A model generated the notes under the pieces. The model searched no databases. It worked only from the letters and a program-made list of their open reading frames with translations, and had not been told where the DNA came from. The position numbers were made by a program, and so were the translations under genes. 64,000 nucleotides of DNA from Mytilus californianus (lineage: Eukaryota; Mollusca; Bivalvia; Mytilida; Mytilidae), in contig NW_026262604.1 of assembly GCF_021869535.1 (NCBI RefSeq), positions 54,336,247 to 54,400,246 on the forward strand. The letters run 5' to 3'. Below, one piece after another: positions 55,810 through 64,000 of the stretch. The first letter of the stretch is position 1, and each line of letters begins with the position of its first letter.

Positions 55810-57540
55810 ATTGAGAATGGAAATGGGAAAAGTGTCAAAAAGACAACAGCCCGACAATAAAGCAGACAACAGCCGAAGGCCACCAATGGGTCTTCAATGC
55901 AGCGAGAAACTCCCGCACCCGAAGGCGTCCTTCAACTGGCCCCTAAACAAATATGTTTACTAGTTCAGTGATAATGGACGTCATACTAAACTCCAAATTA
56001 TACACAGGAAACTTAAATGAAAAATGATATAAGACTTACAAAGGTCAGAGGCTCCTGACTTGGGACAGGAGCAAAAAATGCGGCGATTTAAATATATTTT
56101 TTTGAGATCTCAACCCTCCCCCTATACCTCTAGCTAATGTAGAAAAAACAAACGTACAACAGTACGTACAGTAAAACTCAGTATAAAAGAAGTCCGAGTC
56201 CGATGTCAGAATAGGAAACAAATGAAAATAAACAAAATGACAATAATACATAAATAACAACACACTACTAGCAGTTACTGACATGCCAGCTCCAGACCTC
56301 AATTAAACTGATTGAAAGATTATGTCTTCCTCATATGAATATCAGGCACAATCCCTCCTGCTGTTAGGGGTTTAGTATTATACCGTCATAAAATATATGA
56401 GAAGAACATAACCCGTGTCATGCCAACAACTGGTTTTAGAATAAATGTGTTTAATTCCGCTGCAAAGACCCTATAAGTGAATTAATATCAAAGCCAAAAT
56501 ATGCAATCTTTAATGACCTGACAACAGTATCGTAACTATATCCCTTCTTAATAAGTCTGTTTAAAGGTTTTGTTAGCTTTTGAGGTGAATACTGACATTT
56601 TTGTGCTTTGTAAAGAATATTACCATAAAAGATTGGATGTGAAATACCCGAACGTATAAATTATCTGCATGTTGAGTTATATTTACGAATGATGTCCTTA
56701 TACCGATGATAAAATTTAGTAAATGTTTTGACTAGTTTATGATATCGAAAATCCTGGTGTAATATTTTTTCAGTAATACATAAATTTCTCTCGCTAAAAT
56801 CTAATACGTTGTTACATACACGAACGAATCGTACAAGTTGAGATATATAAACACCATAAGATGGTGACAAGGGAACGTCACCATCTAAAAATGAATAATT
56901 AACGATAGGAATTGAAAAATCATCTCTTTTATCATAAATTTTTGTATTAAGCTTCCCGTTAATGATAAAGATATCAAGATCGAGGAAAGGACAGTGGTCA
57001 TTGTTAGTATTAGTTTTATCTAAAGTAAGTTCAACAGGATAAATTTCTTTAGTATACATACAGATAGGTGCAGTCCTAACCTGTAGAGCAAATTAACTTG
57101 ATAACCAGTCATTTGGACTGGTCAAAGTTAACCTGTGACAGGATTTAGGACTGCTCTGACCAGTCCTAGGACCACAATCTAGTTAACTTGAAAAACGGAC
57201 TTGGTCCTAGGACTGTTTTTATGTCTGCCGAAAAAGTTACCTAGGAAACAGGTCCGCTATTGATATAAGTTAACTCAGGACTGGTCAAAAGCAGACTTGT
57301 CCACAGGTCTGGTCTGGAGCAGACCTGTCAATAGGTCTGCAGCAGTCCTAAAAAGCAGACCGTAGGTCTGGTCTACCAACGACAAAGTTAACTTGCTTGT
57401 CTGCTTAAAATTTCCAAAGTTAACTTGAAAAGCAGTCAACAAGTCTGCTCAAAGTTAACTTTTGTACAGGTTCGGACCGCACCCATCTGTACTGAAGTCG
57501 TCATTATTGAGAGCCAGTATATCATCCAAATATCTAAAAG
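55810..57540 (-). mobile_element. Penelope-like element, RT end and long 3' tail, split by an insertion
   Basis: At 57500-57540 the minus strand codes FNNTFRYLDDILALNNDDFS, with the YLDD catalytic block. After a 430 bp insertion the frame resumes at 57059: MYTKEIYPVELTL, HCPFLDLDIFIINGKLNTKI, YDKRDDFSIPIVNYSFLDGD, PLSPSYGVYISQLVRFVRV, QDFRYHKLVKTFTKFYHRYK. The coding part is the best preserved of its subfamily (compare 8490-9125). The 3' tail runs down to about 55810 and includes ggcatgccagctccagacctc-type text, ctcctgacttgggacagg (56050) and cttcaatgcagcgagaaact. The 5' part of the RT is missing. Confidence 0.85.
57060..57489. mobile_element. Small TIR element inserted in the PLE RT
   Basis: The two ends are inverted copies: cagataggtgcagtcctaac (57061 onward) against cagatgggtgcggtccgaac read from the other end (57490 back), followed by ctgtagagcaaa/ctgtacaaaag. 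The interior is richer in G and C than its surroundings and full of short words (agttaactt, aggtctg, aggactg) in both orientations. It has no coding potential, so it is non-autonomous (MITE-like). It cleanly splits the YLDD block of the PLE from the following coding sequence. A target-site duplication is not clear by eye. Confidence 0.8.
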
Positions 57541-58071
57541 TATTGTTAAATTTTTTTAAAATTTAACTGTCTCAATGGTATTTAAGTTACAGTCCTTTTA
57601 TTTTTATCCAGAACAATTTGAGAGACTGTGACGTTTGACAACACAGCAGAGTAAAAAATTGCAAAGTGGTAAGTTTTGCTGTTCAAGTAATTTTATTCAA
57701 TGTACTCGTGTGAAAATACCACCAGTTTAGATGGGGAAAGTTTTATGTAATGTGGTGTTTGTTTTGCGTTATTTTGCTTTTTGAAATTATGTTTTTCGAC
57801 GTATGGCTATGGACAAATGATGGATGTCAGGTTTAATTCTCTCCTAAATTTTTAAAGATGCTTTACTCATTTTTATCACTTTTCAAAGCTTGAATATATA
57901 TTAATGTCTACATTTTCACAGCAATATTTGAAAAAAATATGTTGTTCAGATCAAACGGTTACTTTAAAAGTTTTACTAGTCTAAGAATTAAAGCACTACT
58001 TTAAACCATTTTTTTGTTTTTTTTTTTTTTTTTGTTTGGTAAACAAGTGATTTATTATAAATAAACTGTAC

Positions 58072-58144
58072 CTGTACAACAGACCTCCAACCGGAAGAAA
58101 TGCTAGTAATATTGCAACTACAACTCCCCCTGCAATGGCACCAC
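58072..58144 (-). pseudogene. Copy C transmembrane exon (intact)
   Basis: 73 bp, acceptor TCGTCGTCAG, donor ACAG|GTACAG, coding GGAIAGGVVVAILLAFLPVG followed by GLLY. Same length and phase (1 to 2) as the copy A exon, with LFLPF/AFLPV and LLY in common. Confidence 0.8.
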
Positions 58145-58951
58145 CTGACGACGAATATGCAGTTTAAAACTATTTTGGATTATTACTACCTTATGTATAT
58201 TATATAACTGATGTAAAATGATAATCTAAAATAATCTGTATATCATGGAAAAACTTATATAATTTTATGACAAGGTACTCAAATAAGACATTGGTATATT
58301 GTAAAAATATTTTTCTATTTTTAAGATCGTTCTGTGACTTCCACAGGCTTTAGATGTCTTTTGGTGTTTATCTCGTTGAGTTTGCCTCTTCAAGCTCATT
58401 GCTGTTCAGTTTATTTGGTAACCAAGTGAGTATTGTGTTTTAATTGGTTAACAATCAGACGACAAATTTAAACAGTATGGAATATAGGTAAACAAAGAAA
58501 GTTGTCAACAATCGGAGAAAACACATATACGTTAAACTACAGCTATGAGTCAAATAGACCAATAAATTATTTACATTTGCCGTGAATGCCCTTCAAACTT
58601 AACGGACCAAAATACGTATTGGCTATATTGATCGTACTTAAAAGAGAAACTGTCCTTTCATACTAAGTTTTCAATTCATGACTGGTACTAGTAAAATTAT
58701 TCAAAGGGGAGATGTGTGCGCATGTTAGACTGTTTTAACCTCAATACTTTGTATGCCTTTACAAAGTGATGTATTTTTGTATTTGTTTGTGATTGTATGT
58801 CTGTGATTTTTGTAAAAGGCAGGTGTTAGTAATTAGTGTCGTCTGTTGTGCCATGCCATATTTTTGGCGACTCCTGTAATATAATTTGTGTATGATAACG
58901 AATCCGTCGTTGACAATATGCAATTCAGATAATGATTTGTTTTGTTAAAAC

Positions 58952-59017
58952 CTGTCTGTGAAAGACTCTTAAATTTTTTTTTCTTCGTTTGATTATTAAC
59001 GGTATTTCCTACTGGAA
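58952..59017 (-). pseudogene. Copy C linker exon (probable)
   Basis: After acceptor GCATACAG the sequence codes VPVGNTVNNQTKKKKF, matching VPVGHTSNQQAKKIF in copy A. The copy A donor position is not conserved; the nearest phase-1 donor is ACAG|GTTTTA at 58951, giving a 66 bp exon. Confidence 0.5.
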
Positions 59018-59697
59018 CTGTATGCCTTAAAAATATATTTCCTGAATGAATCAGTTTTTCTATTTTAAATACTGGTTTGATGTAAGGGCAAATGCAAAAT
59101 TGGATAAAAAGGTATCTTGTATGTTTAAAATCATTAATACACTTATTTTCACCTGTATGTTTTTCGCTCCTAAAAATGTATATGTTGTCCTAACATTTTT
59201 CTAACAGACATACTTACTATTGAATTTGATTCTTTAAAATCTGTTTTATTTTTTGTTAAATATAAATGAATATTATCTAATGGTTGTGGTCTGTTATCTA
59301 TGCATGAAGAGATATTTCTCGAATAACAGAGTGTAATACGAAAATGCTTTAATTTGATTGGCGTATACAGCATCGTGAGACGATATTCCGACATTCCGAT
59401 TGGCCATTCGGTAGGTCATTGACCATCTTCAAAGGTTAAGACAATGTACACTTCGTCCATGGAAAAGGTTATATGCGATTTCTTGAATAATTTACAAAAG
59501 ACTCACACTTTTCATCTGACAATCTTCTTTGTGTCATATTTATTACATTTTGAAGCGTAAAAAAAGTACATTGAAAGTTTGACGCCGGAATATGACATAT
59601 GACGTCATATTGGTATGTGCAAAAGACTATATCAATGATTTGCGGATTTTTTTTATTGAACACAATAAGAATGGTTACCATAAGAGAAATATGTTTT

Positions 59698-59802
59698 ATA
59701 ACTCATGAGATTGGATATCGCTTGATTCGTTTATTATTATTATAATATTGAAATTAAATCACTCGAGTTGATATCAAGCGATATCCAATTATCATTAGTT
59801 AT
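59698..59802. repeat. Short foldback
   Basis: Ttggatatcgcttgat (59711-59726) is exactly inverted at 59773-59788 (atcaagcgatatccaa), with outer arms ataactcatgaga and atcattagttat. The loop is about 46 bp and AT-rich. Confidence 0.8.
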
Positions 59803-60015
59803 AAACACTATAATTAGCCCTAAGTACATCATTTTGATTGCAGTTGTTTAGTCAATTGATAACATTATCTCATTCTTTGTCTCTAAAATCTAACATACAT
59901 AGCAATAGATAAAAAAACATTTAGAGTTAGCATTGATGGAAGAAAAACATGAAAGATGAAAAGTATAAACTGAAACTCAAATGTACAATATGTCACTGTT
60001 GTTATTCACGTGTAC

Positions 60016-60264
60016 CTTTACATTTGTAAATTATTTTTAGTTGATTATTCCCGTTTTTCCCTGTGTAATATTTTATATCACATTTAGATTTTCCATTACA
60101 AATACTAAATATATCCGTTGTCTTGTTTGGAGCATTTCCAGCGATTAGGTTAGCTCTTTTGCAATTGGATATGTCAATCCAAGCTTTGGAAATATCTATC
60201 ATGTTTTCATTTCAACAACTGATTAATTTGGTACTGTCTTCCTTTATCGTTAAGCATTTTTCAT
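60016..60264 (-). pseudogene. Copy C lectin-like domain exon with a stop codon
   Basis: 249 bp, phase 1-1 (acceptor TTTGCCTTCTAG, donor AAAG|GTACAC, a weak donor). It reads DEKCLTIKEDSTKLISC, TGA, NENMIDISKAWIDISNCKRA, SICNGKSKCDI and QLKIIYKCKG. The stop stands where copies A and B have Pro or another residue after the second cysteine. The NGKSKC.I and L.I.Y.C words fit the SUEL-like pattern best of all domains here. Confidence 0.7.
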
Positions 60265-61089
60265 CTAGAAGGCAAATCGGACAAGTGTTGTTTGAAACTG
60301 GTAAAGCTGAAATATTGCAATTGCTACATAAAATGGAATTTCAAACATCAGTAGGTAAAACACATTCTAGAAAACGTATTTAAAAGGTTTATCAATTAAC
60401 ATTTTAATGGCAAATATTTCATGCATATTTGAGTACGACAACAGTAGTTAACCGATGTTAAAGTCTGGTACATCGATAAAAAAAGGGTAATCAAGGTTAC
60501 AAACAAAAAGAGAGAGAACCGAATGAACTGCAAAAACCATGCTATTATTCTCTAGAAATCCTATGAATTTGTACATATATATTGTTCGTATGGGGTAATA
60601 TAATAATATATCAAACTGTAAATAAGAATGTGTGAACTTTCAAGGAATTCCGTTGCAATGCAGTATTAAGGGCCGCCATAAATTTGAAGGTAAGTGAGCG
60701 TTTTTGCTACATCATGTTCATGTGGAGGACATGTGTGCTTTTGATACATGTTAAAGGTCTCCATCTCACATTTTGCGCTGAGAAACAGTAACTCAAGGGA
60801 ATGGTCTTTTGCTAAGGGCCTCTCATGTGCACTCTTTTGTCTCTTCATGAATCTACAAAGCAATTTACTTGTTTTCCCTTAAAATACACATTTATTTTCT
60901 ATGCAACACGCAACACGCCTTCACACATACAATATATCAAAGTATAAAATATAGTACTAATAAATACGCATGTTCAAACTATTTATTGTATACTGTACGT
61001 ATAACTAATACTAACTCATTAAAGAACTTTGAAAACTGCATGGTTTATACACTTTAATTTTTAAATTTAGAAAACGGGTCTCACATGTG

Positions 61090-61300
61090 GAGCAGGATCT
61101 ACTTACCTATCCAGATCATCTGCGATCACCCACAATTTGTAGAAGGGTTTGTCGCTCAGTCTTCAGTTTTCGATGTTGTGTTTCGTAGACTTTTGTTTGT
61201 CTTTACGTTGTTCTTCGTCTTTTGCCATGACGTTGTCAGTTGTCTTTGACAAATGAATTTGAATGTACCTTTATAAAAGTTCGGTGGTAAATCTCGTTCG
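61090..61300 (+). repeat. Interspersed repeat (gcgttgtcagt family)
   Basis: Ggagcaggatctacttacc, tcagtcttcagttttcgatg, gttgtgtttcgtagac and gccatgacgttgtcagt in the family order. Confidence 0.65.
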
Positions 61301-61309
61301 GTGAGGTCT

Positions 61310-62330
61310 CACCCCGAGGAGAAAAAGAGATTTATACTAAAATGTTTGTATGGAAATTAATTTGAAAGAATTGCTTCATAACTTTTTCAGATGTGCATTT
61401 AAATGTTTTGTTTAGAATAAGTAAAAAAATATTAAGATGCATTTAAGTTACTGCTGTTTGTATTTCAAATAACAGGAAACCTGTGAAACATTTTTATGTG
61501 ATAAAAGAAACTTTGATTAAATCATGATGTGAGGTAAAGTATAAGAACATTGCAGTATTCTTATTGCAGCTAAACATCCTAACTTGTTGTTGTTTTATAT
61601 AAGTTTAATTTTAGTGTAAAATATTTAGATATTTTTTGTTCTGTTTTTCTGTTACAAAAAGAGGTGCTTCGACAGGTAAAGGATCTGAAATAGTAACAGC
61701 AGTGTGTCTATATACCACTGTAGAGCCATCTTGAATTAACATTCACATGGGACATGCCTGTTGTACATTTCAAAGCCAGAAAACATAAGTATCTGAGGTA
61801 TCATAATGCATTAGTTTTGGTCAGATTTTCCATGTTAAATCAGGTTTTTTTTAATTTTCATGTGACTTAAATTTAGTTTGCTTTTTTTCTGGAAGTAATT
61901 GAAGGTGATGCATATGTGTAACATTTCTTTTATCATTTCAATTTTGGTGTCAATGCTTTCTATTTATTTCCAATCAAAACAAGTACTTACAGTCACCCAT
62001 TCATATTTGTAACCCTGTGTTATTAGTATTCTTGCTTTCAATTGCAAGCAATATATTTGAAATTGTCCTATGACCTCAGAAATTTCTACATTTTCTGATG
62101 TAAAGTTTTGTGACAGATATATATTCCATAATGATCAACGATCTCGTGATAGCGTCTGTAATAACTTCGAAAGGATGAATTCATCTTTACCACTTAATAC
62201 TAGTAAGCAATTCGGCAACATTGATAAAGAAGAAATGTATAAATCTTTTTGGTACACTTTGTATCGGCTAAGTGGCAAACACATAGTTGATAGGCAAGAT
62301 AATACGATATTTTGGGCCTTCGACTAACAA
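61310..62330. other. Spacer with one unassigned open frame
   Basis: Mostly AT-rich. The plus-strand frame at 62070-62327 (85 codons, MTSEISTFSDVKFC to TIFWAFD) has normal-looking composition and no motif that I recognise. It could be an exon or a mobile-element fragment. I assign no function. Confidence 0.25.
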
Positions 62331-63240
62331 CTGTCAAATTTCATTGTTTACGACATTTGCGATAGCAAGATTTTCAGTAATAAGAGGACATGGAGCCGAT
62401 GAACAAGAGTAATCGAGAGGTGTTGATTGTACATACTTGAGGTAAAGGTTGTGGTTGAAAATCGTGAATGCAGTAGGTTTGGTGTAGGTTAATGAAATGA
62501 AGGTGTAGTTGTATTTTTGACGTAATCAGGTATAGTTTTCTGCCCATATTTTTGGTGGAAAATATTGCTAATATTGATAGCATCTAAACCTTTATTCTGG
62601 TTTGAATAGCCTGTGATTATCAATGTCCATACTCATTGCAACCAACCATTCTGTATTCAACAAAATTTGAAGCAATAATGGAATTGTTGTTGGACTTTTG
62701 AAATAATCAATTGAGTTTGATAATGGTATAGAAAATGATTTAGTTCAAATACAGTGAATTTACTAAAGGATTTTTAACAGAATATAACAAACCACCTATA
62801 GATACGGTGACATCTCCATATGGTGTATATTTTCGATGACCTTGACTCCTTTTGTGTCGATTAGACGTGTTAAATAATTCTAATTTGCTGATATCACTAC
62901 ACCTGGGAGTAGACAAATTACCTACACCATCAACTGTGTCTTTGCCTCTGTAAGGTAAGCTGTTCCAAATTCTCGATTATTAATATTTTCTCTTTTTAAG
63001 CGGTATTGTGTACTCAATATGGGGTTGGTTTTTTTAGTATCTATTTTCTTTATAACCCTGACGATTGGATGGTCAGGCTTTTTAAAGTGTGTATTGACAA
63101 AAACATTGTTTTCAAGATCATAAGCATTCGACTGGTGAGCATTCATTCTTTCGTTAAGTCTATCCTGTGTTTCACCAAAATCATTCAACAAAAAGTACAA
63201 CCAATAAAGTACACAATATGAGAAAAGTTCATACCATCAT
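62330..63240 (-). mobile_element. Penelope-like element, GIY-YIG region (permuted type), decayed
   Basis: Minus strand: NFSHIVYFIGCTFC (the GIY-like strand), then after a frameshift DFGETQDRLNERMNAHQSNA, THFKKPDHPIVRVIKKI, NPILSTQYRLKRENI and REFGTAY. After this come SNRHKRSQGHRKYTPYGDVT and an IFHHKYVQKTIPDYV-like remnant. The order equals the start of the 1-1450 element (GET..L..RM..H, FNQPDH, TPLRRQKEDYWIRQLGTA, then RRRRSYGHRHYTSP). Stops and frameshifts are frequent, and no RT follows. Confidence 0.8.
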
Positions 63241-63249
63241 GACTACGTG

Positions 63250-64000
63250 TATTGTTATTAACATTTGGTGGTCAGGTAACTTTGAAAACAGGTATTAGTA
63301 ATGAGTGTGCAACAGGTTTTACATTTTTACGATAACATTTATAAATGAAACAATGTTGAAATTTTTCAAGTGTATCTAATTTATCGGAAAGTTATTTTGT
63401 TGTAGTGCAAAGATGAATCGGAAGACTGTTCAAGGATCATTTCCAAGCTACAGGGCTAGTTGAATCCTCGGCGACAGCACTGTCCACTAGCTGAAAATTC
63501 CGACGCGATGGTGACAATATTGCCCAACAGTAGTTTACAGATGTTTCAATCTCGTGTAAAGCAATTAAGAAGATAAATCAGGGTAACTAACTAAAACCCA
63601 GGAAATCGCATGAGCTCCAAACGGAAATAGACAACTTGCGTCGATAGGGTACGCGTCTTCATCTATGCAAAATATTTGTATCATCAGGAAAGCTACGTGT
63701 GGTTTTATACAATGTTATCAATTCAACCTAGCTATGGATATGGTTCGATGCAAAATTTTACAAAACATATAAAATTTGAAATATGTGATCTGAATTTAAT
63801 ATTTGTGTGTTAGGAGGAATAAAGTTTTAGTTATTTGTATATCAGATTTTTTTATAAAATCTTTGAAAGCCTAGAAATGTTTTTTTTCATAATATTATGT
63901 CAGCCAGGTAGTGTGCTGAATAAATTTAACTCAGTCCTAAATTTGAAACGAAATAATTATGACTTAGGTCTGCGATGGTCGAAAGCTAAGACAACACACG
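63250..64000. other. Window end, no recognised content
   Basis: No exon or mobile-element coding block was recognised. Missing 5' exons of copy C, if any survive, could lie here or beyond. Confidence 0.3.

Larger units (their letters stand above)
53618..60264 (-). pseudogene. Receptor copy C: broken lectin-like membrane protein gene
   Basis: It has the plan of copies A and B: lectin-like exon 60016-60264, linker 58952-59017, transmembrane exon 58072-58144 and tail exon 53618-54122. The lectin-like exon has an in-frame TGA at 60214-60212, and the tail exon has stops and frameshifts, so two separate parts are broken. No signal exon or second lectin-like exon was found before 62 kb, where a PLE begins. 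The intron between the span and tail is about 3.9 kb, against 1.5 kb in A and 0.9 kb in B, mainly because of a PLE and a TIR element. Splice sites and the transmembrane exon are intact, so the loss of function may be fairly recent. Confidence 0.75.

Overview
The window is AT-rich animal DNA with short spliced exons, long introns and many decayed retroelements. It contains no bacterial-style genes. Several interspersed repeats (the block with the CTGATGA/GACGAAAC core, the block with the CCTGACTTGG.ACAGG motif, and the KISYKLY-coding foldback) look to me like those of marine mussels. A bivalve, most likely Mytilus, is therefore the best guess, made from memory and not from a search.

The cellular genes form a tandem family of small type I membrane proteins, all on the minus strand. 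Each has phase-1 extracellular exons with a cysteine-patterned domain resembling SUEL/galactose-binding lectins, short linker exons, a 73-85 bp transmembrane exon, and one last exon for a tyrosine-rich cytoplasmic tail ending in VYN. Copy A (11.0-24.6 kb) has intact exons but I could not find its signal-peptide exon. Copy B (34.6-48.8 kb) can be modelled completely: seven exons, 1065 bp, 354 residues. Copy C (53.6-60.3 kb) is a pseudogene. A fourth copy survives only as a tail remnant at 5.4-5.6 kb.

Most of the rest is mobile DNA. Penelope-like elements (PLEs) dominate. Some have the GIY-YIG nuclease before the reverse transcriptase (1-1.45 kb, 62.3-63.2 kb), as in the permuted Naiad/Chlamys-type PLEs. 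Others are RT or 3' fragments (8.5, 22-23, 49.8-51.3, 52.0-53.2, 55.8-57.5 kb). One decayed element at 20.3-22.0 kb appears to have the canonical order, RT then GIY-YIG. A non-LTR retrotransposon RT at 1.45-2.64 kb is joined in frame to the first PLE. Non-autonomous repeats include a family with a hammerhead-ribozyme-like core, foldbacks, a TIR element inside a PLE RT, tRNA-like SINE bodies, and two local duplications.

The repeats sit mainly in introns and spacers of the receptor cluster. The PLE plus TIR element account for much of the enlarged intron in the dead copy C.
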